This document shows, in pieces, positions 42,036-52,139 of a stretch of DNA of 60,862 nucleotides. The position numbers and the translations under genes are program-made. Under the pieces are notes generated by a model, which was not told the origin of the DNA, did no database searches, and saw only the letters and a program-made list of their open reading frames with translations. This DNA comes from Methylobacter sp. (lineage in GTDB: Bacteria; Pseudomonadota; Gammaproteobacteria; Methylococcales; Methylomonadaceae). The DNA is taken from assembly GCA_002928495.1 (NCBI GenBank), contig PERF01000002.1:1-60862 (forward strand), written 5' to 3'. Every line of letters starts with the position of its first letter. Position 1 is the first letter of the stretch.

Positions 42036-43169
42036 TTAATCCCAGCTGAGCGCACCGCCCGTTTGGTATTCCGTCACCCGTGATTCAAAGAAATTCTTCT
42101 CTTTCTTGAGATCGATCATTTCACTCATCCAGGGGAAGGGATTCGCGGCTCCGGGATAAAGCACATCCAGGCCGATCTGCTGGCAGCGGCGGTTGGCGAT
42201 AAAGCGCAGGTATTCCTTGAACATGGCTGCGTTCAGTCCCAACACACCGCGCGGCATCGTGTCTTCGGCATAGCGGTATTCGAGTTCCACGGCCTGTTGC
42301 ATCAGCGCCTTGATTTCATCGCGGAAGTCATCCGTCCACAACTGCGGATTTTCCAGTTTGATGGTGTTGATAAGGTCAACGCCGAAATTGCAATGCAGCG
42401 ACTCGTCGCGCAGGATGTATTGATACTGCTCCGACGCACCCTGCATTTTGTTCTGCCGTCCCAGCGCCAGAATCTGCACAAAACCCACATAGAAAAACAT
42501 GCCTTCCATGATGCAGGCAAACACGATCAGCGAGCGTAACAGTTGCTGGTCGGCTTCCAGTGTGCCGGTTTTGAACTTCGGATTGGTCAAGATATCGATA
42601 AATGGAATCAGGAACAAGTCCTTATCCCGGATGCTGGGGATTTCGCAGTAGGCATTGAAGATTTCCCCCTCATCCAGGCCCAGACTCTCGACGATGTATT
42701 GGTAGGCATGGGTATGGATGGCTTCTTCAAAGGCTTGCCGCAGCAGGTATTGACGGCATTCCGGCGCGGTAATGTGGCGATAGGTGCCGAGCACGATATT
42801 GTTGGCGGCCAGCGAATCGGCCGTGGTAAAAAAGCCCAGGTTGCGCTTGATGATCAGCCGTTCGTCTTCGGTCAGCGCCGTGCTGTCTTTCCACTGGGCA
42901 ATGTCGCGGCTCATCTGGACTTCCTGCGGCATCCAGTGGTTGGCGCAGCCCGCCAGGTATTTATCCCAGGCCCAATGGTATTTGAACGGCACCAGCTGGT
43001 TGACATCGGTCTGGCCGTTGATGACGCGCTTATCCTGGGCATTGACGCGGCCGGCTAAGGCAGGTTGATTGGCGGCGCTTAATCCTGAGACTGGAGCGGA
43101 TGTTGACAACATTGCTTTTGTTTGAATAGGCAATGCTTCACTGAGTATTTCTTCTTCAAATAACAACAT
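42036..43169 (-). CDS. nrdB: Class Ia ribonucleotide reductase, beta subunit
   Basis: A 377-aa radical-generating subunit. Iron ligands: Asp in [13 protein letters not shown], Glu and His in [13 protein letters not shown] (whose Tyr is the radical site, EAIHTHAY), Glu in CIMEGMFFY and ESLHCNFG. The oxygen-dependent di-iron tyrosyl radical drives reduction of ribonucleotides in NrdA. AAGGAAAA stands before the ATG. It starts 40 bases after nrdA and shares its B12-controlled transcript. Confidence 0.96.
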   Translation of the reverse strand: MLLFEEEILSEALPIQTKAMLSTSAPVSGLSAANQPALAGRVNAQDKRVINGQTDVNQLVPFKYHWAWDKYLAGCANHWMPQEVQMSRDIAQWKDSTALTEDERLIIKRNLGFFTTADSLAANNIVLGTYRHITAPECRQYLLRQAFEEAIHTHAYQYIVESLGLDEGEIFNAYCEIPSIRDKDLFLIPFIDILTNPKFKTGTLEADQQLLRSLIVFACIMEGMFFYVGFVQILALGRQNKMQGASEQYQYILRDESLHCNFGVDLINTIKLENPQLWTDDFRDEIKALMQQAVELEYRYAEDTMPRGVLGLNAAMFKEYLRFIANRRCQQIGLDVLYPGAANPFPWMSEMIDLKKEKNFFESRVTEYQTGGALSWD

Positions 43170-43209
43170 GATATTTTCCTTATAATCTTGAATTACGGTG
43201 ATCGTGTGC

Positions 43210-46035
43210 TTATTGGCAGGCTTCGCAGCCGGGATCGTCGATCAAACATTGCTTGGGTTCCGGCACTTGTGCCCCTGAGGGTATGAGCGAGGAAACCGCA
43301 TTCAGTTCACCGCCCGTCCCCGTTGATTTCTCGGTCGAAGTCGCCCCGAGCGAGCGCAGGTAATAGGTGGTTTTCAAGCCGCGCTGCCAGGCCAGAAGAT
43401 AGGTGTCGTGCAGCTTTTTACCGGAAGGAACGGCAAAGTAGAGATTCAGCGATTGCGCCTGGTCTATCCATTTTTGCCGCCGGGCGGCGGCTTCCACCAG
43501 CCAGCTTGGATCAATCTCAAAGGCCGTGGCATAAAGCGCTTTCAGTTCGGCGGGGATGCGGTCGATCCGGGCCAACGAGCCGTCGTAATATTTGATGTCC
43601 GCCACCATCACTTCATCCCATAAATCGAGCGCCTTAAGCTCATTGACCAGCGCCTCATTGACCACGGTAAATTCGCCGGACAGATTGGATTTCACATACA
43701 GGTTTTGATAGTCCGGTTCAATGCTGGCGGATATGCCGATGATATTGGCAATCGTGGCGGTTGGCGCAATTGCCACGCAATTCGAGTTACGCATTCCATA
43801 TTGTTGAATGTGGCTTCTTAACGCAACCCAATCCAGGGTGCTGCTGCGATCGACTTCCACCTGACCGCCACGGGCTTCGCTTAACAGGTTCAGCGTATCT
43901 AGCGGCAAAATCCCCTGATCCCACAAACTGCCCTTAAAGCTGGAATAGGCGCCGCGCTCCTGCGCCAAGTGGCTGGATGCCGAATAGGCGTGATAACAGA
44001 CGGCTTCCATCGTATTGTCGGCGAATTCAACGGCTTCGATTGAAGCGTAAGGAATCCGTAGCGCATGCAGGCAATCCTGAAAGCCCATGACGCCCAAACC
44101 CACAGGACGATGGCGGTAGTTGGCGTTACGTGCACTGCCGACGGCATAAAAATTGATGTCGATGACGTTGTCCAGCATCCGCATCGCGGTCGTGATGGTG
44201 CTTTTGAGCTTGGCTTGATCCAGTGCCAATTTGCCATTGTCTTCCGTCAAATGCGCCAGTAAATTCACTGAACCTAAATTACAGACGGCGATTTCAGTCG
44301 CGGAGGTATTCAGGGTAATTTCAGTGCACAAGTTGGAGCTATGCACCACGCCGACATGCTGCTGCGGAGAGCGGATGTTGCAGGCATCTTTAAACGTAAT
44401 CCAGGGATGGCCGGTTTCAAACAGCATCGACAGCATTTTGCGCCACAGTTGCAGGGCGGAGACACGCTTGAACAATTTGATCACGTCGAGATCCGCGCGG
44501 CGCTCGTATTCGCAGTAAGCCGCAGCAAATGCGCGGCCGAACTTGTCATGCAAGTCGGGTACATCGGATGGCGAAAATAAGGTCCATTCGGCATTGTCAA
44601 TGACACGCTGCATGAACAGGTCGGGAACCCAGTGCGCGGTATTCATGTCGTGGGTTCGGCGGCGGTCGTCACCGGTGTTTTTCCGCAAATCCAGAAACTC
44701 TTCGATGTCCAGATGCCAGGTTTCCAGATAGCCGCAGACGGCACCTTTGCGTTTGCCACCTTGGTTTACGGCGACGGCGGTATCGTTGGCGACTTTCAGG
44801 AAGGGAATCACGCCCTGGCTTTTGCCGTTGGTGCCTTTGATGCGCGAACCCAAGGCACGCACTGGCGTCCAGTCATTGCCGATGCCGCCGGCATATTTTT
44901 GCAACAAGGCGTTTTCCTTGATCGCCTGATAGATGCCGTCCAGATCATCGCTGACCGTGCTGAGATAGCAGGACGAAAGCTGGGAATGCACGGTGCCGCT
45001 ATTAAACAGCGTCGGCGTGGAGCTCATAAAATCAAAGCTGGACAACACATTATAAAATTCGATGGCCCGGCCTTCGCGGTCAATCTCGTTGATTGCCAGC
45101 CCCATCGCTACACGCATGAAGAAAATCTGCGGCAGTTCGATACGCCGCTCCTCGATATGTAAAAAGTAGCGGTCATAGAGGGTTTGCAAGCCAAGATAGC
45201 CGAACTTGAAGTCACGGTCTGCCACCAACGCCTCGCCAAGTTTGGTCAAATCAAATTGCGCCAGGCGCTGATCCAGCAAGCCTACTTCAACACCCAGTTT
45301 GATGTAGTGCGGGAAATGCTCAGCGTAACGGCATTGCACCGCGGCATGACTGACCCTTTCGCCCAACACTTCTGCACGAATCAAATCCAGCAGCAAACGC
45401 GCGGTGACATAATTGTAAGCCGGTTCGCGCTCGATCAGGCTGCGGGCGGAAAGAATCAAGGCTCGGCGCACTTCGTTGAACGCAATGCCGTCATAACAAT
45501 CGCGCACGGTCTGCTCGACGACAACCTTGGGGTTGACTACGGCGCCTAAATCCAGGCAGGCTTCCGCCGCCATTTCTATGAGCTGGGCGACATCCAACGG
45601 CTGCCTGACGCCATCGATAGTCACATGGATTTGAGACATACCGGGCGTTTGGCTGGCGCGCTCGGCGGCGCGTTTTTCGCGGTACAGCACGTAGGCTTTG
45701 GCGACGTCGTGCTCGCCGGAGCGCATCAAGGCCAATTCGACCTGATCCTGAATATCTTCGATATGCACCGAGCCGCCGGAAGGCAGGCGGCGCATCAGCG
45801 CGGTGACGACGGTTTGCGTCAGCACCATTACTTGTTCGCGTATCCGGCTGGATAGAGCGGTTTGACTCTGTTCCACCGCCAAAAACGCCTTGCTCATGGC
45901 GATGGAGATTTTTTCTGCATTAAATGCGACGGCGGCGCCATTGCGCCGGATGACTTGTATTGTGGGGCTTGTGGCGGAATGCTGCCTTGGTTGCGACAAT
46001 GCGTCGAAAGACGCCGTGGTATCGGTATCGTACAT
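43210..46035 (-). CDS. nrdA: Class Ia ribonucleotide reductase, alpha subunit
   Basis: A 941-aa catalytic subunit. An ATP-cone lies at the N-terminus ([26 protein letters not shown]). Active-site Cys lie in [21 protein letters not shown] and VCNLGSVNL, and the C-terminal redox pair is in DDPGCEACQ. It makes dNTP precursors with NrdB and oxygen, without B12. AAGGAG seven bases before the ATG at 46035 sets the start; the longer frame to 46158 is ignored. A cobalamin riboswitch lies about 200 bases upstream, so the enzyme is made when B12 is scarce, presumably replacing a class II NrdJ encoded elsewhere. Confidence 0.96.
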   Translation of the reverse strand: MYDTDTTASFDALSQPRQHSATSPTIQVIRRNGAAVAFNAEKISIAMSKAFLAVEQSQTALSSRIREQVMVLTQTVVTALMRRLPSGGSVHIEDIQDQVELALMRSGEHDVAKAYVLYREKRAAERASQTPGMSQIHVTIDGVRQPLDVAQLIEMAAEACLDLGAVVNPKVVVEQTVRDCYDGIAFNEVRRALILSARSLIEREPAYNYVTARLLLDLIRAEVLGERVSHAAVQCRYAEHFPHYIKLGVEVGLLDQRLAQFDLTKLGEALVADRDFKFGYLGLQTLYDRYFLHIEERRIELPQIFFMRVAMGLAINEIDREGRAIEFYNVLSSFDFMSSTPTLFNSGTVHSQLSSCYLSTVSDDLDGIYQAIKENALLQKYAGGIGNDWTPVRALGSRIKGTNGKSQGVIPFLKVANDTAVAVNQGGKRKGAVCGYLETWHLDIEEFLDLRKNTGDDRRRTHDMNTAHWVPDLFMQRVIDNAEWTLFSPSDVPDLHDKFGRAFAAAYCEYERRADLDVIKLFKRVSALQLWRKMLSMLFETGHPWITFKDACNIRSPQQHVGVVHSSNLCTEITLNTSATEIAVCNLGSVNLLAHLTEDNGKLALDQAKLKSTITTAMRMLDNVIDINFYAVGSARNANYRHRPVGLGVMGFQDCLHALRIPYASIEAVEFADNTMEAVCYHAYSASSHLAQERGAYSSFKGSLWDQGILPLDTLNLLSEARGGQVEVDRSSTLDWVALRSHIQQYGMRNSNCVAIAPTATIANIIGISASIEPDYQNLYVKSNLSGEFTVVNEALVNELKALDLWDEVMVADIKYYDGSLARIDRIPAELKALYATAFEIDPSWLVEAAARRQKWIDQAQSLNLYFAVPSGKKLHDTYLLAWQRGLKTTYYLRSLGATSTEKSTGTGGELNAVSSLIPSGAQVPEPKQCLIDDPGCEACQ

Positions 46036-46242
46036 GGATAGCTCCTTAAAATTAGGAGCGGGAATGCCTTCAAAAACGACGCGGCAGTTCAGGTGCATCA
46101 GCGCACTGGATTTCGATGTGCAGGCATTGAACTGTACGCCAGTCTTAAAGACCAGCATGGCGGAAAGCAGTCAGTTGGCACAAATAAGCAACGGATACCT
46201 TCCATCTGCCGAGGACACCCCGCCTCAAACGTGTTGAAAAAA

Positions 46243-46453
46243 ACATACGGCAGGTCTCCTGGCTTTCGGGTCGTTGCATGTTGTCGGCCTTCCCAAGTCA
46301 GCATTGTTTCTGACTCAGTGGCAAATGGTTGACAACACACTCTCCGATTACAGTTGCGGGGGCAGCTCCGGTTTTCAGATGGCATTCTATGAGTTCATCT
46401 GTCACCGGATTCCCTTTTATCCCAGCTCAAGAAACAAGCGTGAGAACCGTATG
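46243..46453 (-). ncRNA. Cobalamin (B12) riboswitch upstream of nrdAB
   Basis: On the minus strand the conserved blocks appear in order: AAGGGAATCCGGTG, CCGGAGCTGCCCCCGCAACT, GCCACTG, GGGAAGG and the B12 box AGCCAGGAGACCTGCC. The closing stem P1 pairs CATACGG (46447-46453) with CCGTATG (46243-46249) and is followed immediately by seven U (46236-46242). P1 plus the U-tract can itself act as an intrinsic terminator, so B12 binding would stop transcription before nrdA. The identification of the aptamer is certain; the terminator mechanism is inference. Confidence 0.96.
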
Positions 46454-47024
46454 GTGGTTAAGGTAACATTGAAAATGCTTGTACGTCAATAAAAACACTA
46501 TATGCTGCTAAATTATCTTAATATAAATCTATATATAGTGATAACAAGACGAATATTGATTTGCCGTTACTGTGCGACAAATTTTACTTATACAATCATT
46601 TGGAGATTTTTTAGCCGACTCTTTTACCCGTTTCGTGAGATGATTCCTATCCTAAAATCCTTAACGGGATTTATATTCCGAATTCTGTGTTGACCCCAAG
46701 GATAGGTCTGTCAGGCTGGTCGTTTGCAGGGAAAGTGTTGGAAGTTGCTGAAAAGGAAATGATCCCTTTACTGGTGATGATAGTGGTGATTCCGTGTTGT
46801 TCTGGCCCGATAGCGAAACCGTTACCTAATGTTATATTCAGTAGGTACGTGTCTGCCAAAAGTAAGCTGGAAAACAAAATCCGAGAAGAATGCGAGAATT
46901 TTTTGGAGTCCTTGTTGGAATAGGCTTTAAGCAGAGAAGGAACGGTTTTTGTCATGGATCGCTCGGAATCCAACAAAGAAATTTTGAGATTGTTTAGGAA
47001 GAAAGCTAGGCCGGATAGAAAAAT
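46454..47024. other. Region without a convincing gene upstream of the riboswitch
   Basis: AT-rich DNA from 46454 to 46680 should contain the nrdAB promoter (minus strand). From 46671 to 46976 open frames exist on both strands (plus: IGLSGWSFAGKVLEVAEKEM...; minus: NGFAIGPEQHGITTIITSKG...). Neither has a good start or a known family; the stretch may be a gene relic. A 24-codon frame at 46954-47028 with AAGGA upstream is also seen. None is called. Confidence 0.4.
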
Positions 47025-47441
47025 TTAGTTTTTCAGTTTGCTATTCCAGTATCCGACGTAAGCCAAATAAGCTTTTTCAGTAGTCAAAAAATTAATGTGT
47101 TGTTCAACAGTTAGTTTGAATGCTGATATGGTATTAACGCCTAATCTGCGAGCTTTTTCCATTCTATGGTTGCCATCAATCAAATTAAATTTTCCAGGAG
47201 CTATTTCGGCAAAAATGACAGGACGATAAATATCGACAGAGTCGATATAAGGTTCATTGAGATTAGAAAAATTTTGATTAAATTCAGTTACTGTAACTTG
47301 TTCCAAAATAAATTTATCAGGATTTTTTTCAATAAATGAGAACATCTTTGTGATGTTGAATTCGAATATTCCATTCGGAAACAACTCGTCCCCATCATCA
47401 ACAGTGCAAGGTATGAATTTTTTGTTTCTCTTTAATTTCAT
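47025..47441 (-). CDS. ParB/sulfiredoxin-fold nuclease-like protein
   Basis: A 138-aa protein. PVIFAEIAPGKFNLIDGNHRMEKARRLGVNTISAF matches the ParB N-terminal fold (the NTP-binding GxxR-like box appears as DGNHRMEKA). It lacks the HTH of partition ParB proteins, so it is more like small stand-alone ParB-like enzymes or regulators. No parA is nearby. Function uncertain. Confidence 0.75.
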   Translation of the reverse strand: MKLKRNKKFIPCTVDDGDELFPNGIFEFNITKMFSFIEKNPDKFILEQVTVTEFNQNFSNLNEPYIDSVDIYRPVIFAEIAPGKFNLIDGNHRMEKARRLGVNTISAFKLTVEQHINFLTTEKAYLAYVGYWNSKLKN

Positions 47442-47464
47442 TGAAAAAAATTGTTTAACGGATG

Positions 47465-47566
47465 GGGTACTTGCAAAATTACCATAACATGTTGATTTGC
47501 ATATGTTTATAATAACGACACAAGCTATTATAAATCAATAACTTAGATGTAATTTTGCAAGTACCT
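47465..47566. mobile_element. MITE-like 102-bp palindromic element
   Basis: GGTACTTGCAAAATTAC at 47466-47482 is perfectly repeated in inverted order at 47549-47565 (17-bp terminal repeats). The element is flanked by the six-base direct repeat CGGATG (47459-47464 and 47567-47572). An inner inverted repeat TTTATAATA...TATTATAAA adds a second stem. It has no coding capacity. Size, terminal repeats and target copy fit a miniature inverted-repeat transposable element. Confidence 0.7.
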
Positions 47567-47726
47567 CGGATGAATTCACCTAAATCCTCATCATTATACA
47601 ATGTGATAAGTTGAATTTCCGGGCCTCGCTGAAAAGTAAAAGATCCAACAATTACATTTTGTAAGGTATTGCATTCCCGGCAACCTGTTTTACCGTGTAT
47701 TCAAAACACAAAAACAGGAAGCCGAA

Positions 47727-48599
47727 ATGACAGTTACAGCCGAAACAATCAAATCAACTATTCAATCTCGCCTGCTCGAAATGGTGGAATCACGCCATGA
47801 ATTAATCAAGCATGCGCAATCCTTATCGGGCCTGGGTATTTCCGTGAGGGATTCCAGGCTTTATATCAGTGAATGCTTCGAAGCCGTTGCTGAGAGCTAC
47901 CTTGAAAATCTTTGTGGAAAATTAAGTAGTCAACATTCCAATGGGACGCCGGCTAAAGTGTCTTTGGATGTCGCTCTGTATAAAGTCATATCCAGCCGGA
48001 GCCGTCGCGAAAAATTCGCTGAACTGTTCTGGTCACATGTCGATGGGGATCTGGAGGCAGACAGAGCACTGATTGAAGCCTATTTGGCTGAAGTTAAGTT
48101 TGAGGCTATTGCTGAATCGATCAATCAGCAAGTGGGAAGCCTAGAAGAAAAAGGCCTCAACATGCTGGCATGTAAAATCATCGATCGCTTGAATTTAAAG
48201 TGCGAGCGTGGATATTACGAGCCTTACAAAAAGGCAGGGCGCGTCATTTGCCAAACCTGGTCAGTTAATTACCACGATGCCTATTCGAAGATAAGCGAAC
48301 TGACAGCTTTAAGCGAGGCGTTCAGTATCATTGAAAAGGAATCCGGCGTGTCATTGGGTGTCGCGATCAGCGAGTATATTTCGGCTATCAAAGATCTCAG
48401 CTGGTCTCGGGAAAAAATCGCTTCCAGGACGATTTTTGGTAAAGGCGGGCATCTTGAAATACTCTGCTTCAAAGACAAACATGAGTATCGATTCAGCATT
48501 CAAGCATTCGATGCCTTGATTGCTTTCCTGACGATCAACGGCGAAGCAGATGCCGCGGATAGGGTTATCGAGAAAACCGGCTTGCAGGAGGCGGCATGA
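47727..48599 (+). CDS. Unknown 290-aa partner of the methylase-helicase
   Basis: A soluble, mostly helical protein (LEMVESRHELIKHAQSLSGLGISVRDSRLYIS; FAELFWSHVDGDLEADRALIEAYL; LEEKGLNMLACKIIDRLNLKCERGYYEPYKKAGRVICQTW). The C-terminus resembles a small strand-rich domain (FGKGGHLEILCFKDKHEYRFS). I do not recognise a family. AGGAAG stands nine bases before the ATG. Its stop overlaps the start of the methylase-helicase gene (ATGA), so the two are translated together and probably work together, in anti-restriction, defence or DNA transfer. Confidence 0.8.
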   Translation: MTVTAETIKSTIQSRLLEMVESRHELIKHAQSLSGLGISVRDSRLYISECFEAVAESYLENLCGKLSSQHSNGTPAKVSLDVALYKVISSRSRREKFAELFWSHVDGDLEADRALIEAYLAEVKFEAIAESINQQVGSLEEKGLNMLACKIIDRLNLKCERGYYEPYKKAGRVICQTWSVNYHDAYSKISELTALSEAFSIIEKESGVSLGVAISEYISAIKDLSWSREKIASRTIFGKGGHLEILCFKDKHEYRFSIQAFDALIAFLTINGEADAADRVIEKTGLQEAA

Positions 48600-51500
48600 T
48601 GGTAATGCGCTATCTCCCTGCAGAACTAGATCAGATTCAATCCAAGGGTAGTACGGCCACTAAAGCAGGTTCTTTGGCAGCTTTGCATGAAAAGCGCAAG
48701 GAAACCCTGTCTCAGTTCTTTACACCCGATTGGTTGGTTAGTTTTATTTGGCAGGCTATATCACCTGCCTTTGATAGCGATGACGGCCGGTACCGGCTGC
48801 TGGATAACAGCATCGGGAGTGCTGGCATGTTCCGCTATGCAGATCCTAAGCGGTTTCATTTGTGCGGTCTGGATGTCGATGGCCAGTTGGTTGAAATGGT
48901 ATCTGAAATCCTTGACGGAAACGGATACATGTTCGACTTGGTTCATGCCGGCATGGAATCGGTCGAATTGGTTAAATATAGTGCTGCACTCATCAATCCA
49001 CCGTTCTCTATTCCGCTATCGAGTCCATTCCTCAATGCTTACCCTGGCGTTACCCATTACGGGAAATACGGCCCTAACACGTCGGCCGTGTCTCACGAAT
49101 ACGCCTTGGCGCAAGCCTTAAACCATAGCGATATTGTGGCGGCTGTCGTACCGGCATCGACCCAAGCGATAGTGAAGCAATCGCCCGTCATGGCTGGCAG
49201 GTTGCGAGCAATATTTGATCTGCCAAGCAACGCATTCAAAGAAGAAAATGTCGAGTCGGTCAACACCGTTTTAATGGTGTTCGGTCGAAAGCTTCAAGGC
49301 CCAGCGGCCAATGCGCCGGAAAGCATCCGAATCAAAACTGGCTCGATCAACGAAAGCTTGATACCGCCAACACTGTTTCAACTGAGCTGCCGTTCGGTAG
49401 ATGAACTGGGGCATAGCAGGAATCCTATTAGCGTCATAGGCATTGAGGAATCAAAGCCTGTGATTACCACGGAGGCGACCGGTGATAATACGGTTATTCT
49501 GAAAAGAGCTGGTCGCTGGATAAAACTGGATTTCTTCGACGGCGCCACAGAAGGCCGCGTGAAGAATGCGCTTTATCGATCCCGCTTGTATTCCGATCAC
49601 CTGCATAAGTACCCAGCGAAGACGCGTTATGCAGGGCAATTCCAATTGAATCTGGATGCCATCAGCATGCAGGACGATCCTTTTAAGGCGTTAAATTCAG
49701 TGTGCAATGTCATCCGGTCGGCTGGTGGTGAACCGGTCGTCAATCGCCAACTGATCGACGGCATTAAATCGATCGTTGTTGAAAATAAAAAAATGGGGAT
49801 TCCATTCGGACGCACGGTTTTTCGGAAAGGCACACCGGAATTTAAAGCAACGGCAAACAAGATGGCCTTGATCAACCGGACGCAAAAAGGGGCAGCGATA
49901 TCGAAAAATGAAACTGTCACGGCCAAACGGGTTGATGCTGGATTTATTGTCCAAACCGGACGCGGTGAATTTGCCTGTGACCACGACACATTTTTCGCGT
50001 TGTTCACCCCAGAGAAGACGGTTGTTGACGCCGGTTACTGGGAGGATATTTACCCGCCAATCAAGAACTGTTTTCCAAAGGAGATAGACCGCTTAAAAGC
50101 AAAGGCCACGCTACTTGGGATCGACCAGTGGCTGACCTGGGACTATCAGCTCGAAGATCTTTGCGAGTTGGCGTTTAAGCCCAATGGGGCCATTTGTGGC
50201 TGGCAAATGGCTTTGGGTAAATCCAGGCTCGCGCTATCGCTCGCTCTGCTTCTCAATGGAAAATCGCTGTTGGTGTTGAAATCGAGGTTGGTGCCAGAAA
50301 TGGCCAATGAATTGAAATCGCTTGGCGTCACGGATTACAAGGTGATCAAAACCTTGAGTGATACCAAACAGCTCGGCAAGGTCAATATCATCAGTTACGA
50401 ACGACTGAAAATGGCCATCGATCCGCGGTTTCCCAAACTGACATTGGCTAAATTTCTGCGTAAGAAAATAAAAAACGTGCTGTGCGATGAAGGTGGTTTG
50501 CTGGCCAATCATTTTTCTCAGCAGACTCGCGCAGTATGGGCGCTGGGTGCTAAACGCCGGTATATCCTGGACGGTACGCCAAGCCCTAACTATCCCCGCG
50601 AAATGCAAAATCTGGCGGCTTTTGTGGCCGGTCAAGAAAGGGCTTATCAACCATACTCGATGAATGGCGGCTTCATTGAAAAGCGGCTGTTCAATAGCGC
50701 CGAATTCCAGCCAACAGGCCGGGATGAGTTTACCCGTCGTTACGTGACCCTGGAATGGGCAACGAAGGAATTTTTAGATAACCACGAACGCGGGGCAAAA
50801 CGGGAAGTACCCAAGATCAAACCTGCATTTCTTCAGGATTACAGGGCATGGGTGGCACCGATGATCAAACGCCGTGTCCAGCAGGAACCGGCCGTCAGTC
50901 GCTATGTAAAATTCCCGGTACCTACCTTATGCGATCCGATTGAAGTCGATTGGAATATGGATCATTTGCTGCTCTATGTGAAAACTGAGGAAGAGTTCGC
51001 CAATTGGTACAAGCAATATGCCAAAGAGCGCGGCGAGGAAGGCAAGGCGCTTAACTTGACGATGATCCTGGCCAGGCTTGAAGCCTGTTTCAAGGCGGCG
51101 AATGTGCCCAGCGCGGTTAGTGGCTACGGTCGAGAGTTTCAATCCCTGACCAGTAAGGAAAAGGTTTGTCTTGACCTGATCGAAAGCGAAATCAACAAGG
51201 GACTAAGACCGATCGTATTTGCGAAAAACCCCGTGGTATTGCGGCGTCTCTCTGAAGAGTTGAGAAAACGAAATATCATAAACCTGGTTTTCTCCGGCGA
51301 GGACACCATTGCGAAACGGACGGCAAAGCTGAATGAGCGTATCCGCAACGGAAGTGATCAAGTCATGCTGGCCAGCCTCGGCGTGACACAAGACGGCTTG
51401 AATCTGCCGATGCTCAATTCGGTGATTTTCTACAATCGATCCTACAAATCGCGGGAAGAATTCCAGGCTATTTATCGACTAATCCGTCCACAGCAAAAAA

Positions 51501-51721
51501 GCGAAGTGTCCTGTCATTTTCTGCATCTGAAAGGCTCGATCGACGAATACATGGGGCAGTTGATCAAATGGAAAACCCTGGCCAGTGAAGCAGGCCTGGA
51601 CTATGGCGAACAAGCCGACGATGAAGATTTCGTGCATTTTGATGCGTTTGTGTATCGTTTCATCAACTCTATCCCCGAGTTGAAAGAAAAACTGGATTTT
51701 CTCCGAAAAAAGGCTGCGTAA
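48596..51721 (+). CDS. DNA adenine methylase-helicase fusion protein
   Basis: A 1041-aa two-part protein. Residues about 35-240 resemble an N6-adenine methyltransferase: QFFTPDWLVSFIW, motif I LLDNSIGSAGMFRY, GLDVDGQLVEM and the catalytic NPPF (ALINPPFSIPL). Residues about 530-1000 form an SNF2-like helicase: Walker A ICGWQMALGKSRLAL, Walker B VLCDEGGLLANHF, motif III ILDGTPSPNYPREM, and motifs V-VI LGVTQDGLNLPMLNSVIFYN and EFQAIYRLIRPQQ. The architecture recalls phage P1 DarB and other methylase-helicase anti-restriction proteins on phages and conjugative elements, but it is much shorter. DEGG in place of DEAH/DEGH is a slight oddity. Confidence 0.88.
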   Translation: MMVMRYLPAELDQIQSKGSTATKAGSLAALHEKRKETLSQFFTPDWLVSFIWQAISPAFDSDDGRYRLLDNSIGSAGMFRYADPKRFHLCGLDVDGQLVEMVSEILDGNGYMFDLVHAGMESVELVKYSAALINPPFSIPLSSPFLNAYPGVTHYGKYGPNTSAVSHEYALAQALNHSDIVAAVVPASTQAIVKQSPVMAGRLRAIFDLPSNAFKEENVESVNTVLMVFGRKLQGPAANAPESIRIKTGSINESLIPPTLFQLSCRSVDELGHSRNPISVIGIEESKPVITTEATGDNTVILKRAGRWIKLDFFDGATEGRVKNALYRSRLYSDHLHKYPAKTRYAGQFQLNLDAISMQDDPFKALNSVCNVIRSAGGEPVVNRQLIDGIKSIVVENKKMGIPFGRTVFRKGTPEFKATANKMALINRTQKGAAISKNETVTAKRVDAGFIVQTGRGEFACDHDTFFALFTPEKTVVDAGYWEDIYPPIKNCFPKEIDRLKAKATLLGIDQWLTWDYQLEDLCELAFKPNGAICGWQMALGKSRLALSLALLLNGKSLLVLKSRLVPEMANELKSLGVTDYKVIKTLSDTKQLGKVNIISYERLKMAIDPRFPKLTLAKFLRKKIKNVLCDEGGLLANHFSQQTRAVWALGAKRRYILDGTPSPNYPREMQNLAAFVAGQERAYQPYSMNGGFIEKRLFNSAEFQPTGRDEFTRRYVTLEWATKEFLDNHERGAKREVPKIKPAFLQDYRAWVAPMIKRRVQQEPAVSRYVKFPVPTLCDPIEVDWNMDHLLLYVKTEEEFANWYKQYAKERGEEGKALNLTMILARLEACFKAANVPSAVSGYGREFQSLTSKEKVCLDLIESEINKGLRPIVFAKNPVVLRRLSEELRKRNIINLVFSGEDTIAKRTAKLNERIRNGSDQVMLASLGVTQDGLNLPMLNSVIFYNRSYKSREEFQAIYRLIRPQQKSEVSCHFLHLKGSIDEYMGQLIKWKTLASEAGLDYGEQADDEDFVHFDAFVYRFINSIPELKEKLDFLRKKAA

Positions 51722-51808
51722 AAAACCAACAAATCATCAAAAGGCGTCTAAAAATAGCGCCTTTTAGCCAGGCATTTCAAAAATAATCCATTCAAAATTG
51801 GTTTTAAT

Positions 51809-52090
51809 ATGGCAAATAACCGCGTCATTAAACACATCAGTCTCAACGAAGAAACCCGCAATCTGGTGATTCTGTTTCGGGGAAATTCCTCAGCAATCGA
51901 AACGAAAGCACTGGATTTCAAAAAGGACGACAAGGGGAATATCGTTTACATGCTGCTCGATCGATTGATTCATAAACCGCATGAGAATTTGTTCGAATGC
52001 TTTCTGAATGATCAATGGGAAAGCGGATTCTCGATTTCTGGTTGTTATGTCAGCGAGCTTAGCCGCGCCTCAAACACAGTCGGATATTAA
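51809..52090 (+). CDS. Hypothetical protein, 93 aa
   Basis: This frame encodes MANNRVIKHISLNEETRNLVI, LFRGNSSAIETKALDFKKDD and LIHKPHENLFECFLNDQW. It is a small mixed alpha/beta protein with no signal or membrane segment, and it has no recognised family. It lies between the methylase-helicase and the sliding clamp on the same strand, and is likely part of the same backbone transcript. The ribosome binding site is weak. Confidence 0.6.
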   Translation: MANNRVIKHISLNEETRNLVILFRGNSSAIETKALDFKKDDKGNIVYMLLDRLIHKPHENLFECFLNDQWESGFSISGCYVSELSRASNTVGY

Positions 52091-52139
52091 TTTGCATTAT
52101 TTTTGCGGCACATAAAATGGAATTATCAAGGATTTTTAC

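Noticed and set aside
44632-45162. 176-codon ORF opposite nrdA
   Set aside because: Antisense shadow of a conserved gene.
46671-46976. Overlapping ORFs on both strands between riboswitch and ParB-like gene
   Set aside because: Neither has a good start or recognisable domain. They may be a relic; no call is safe.
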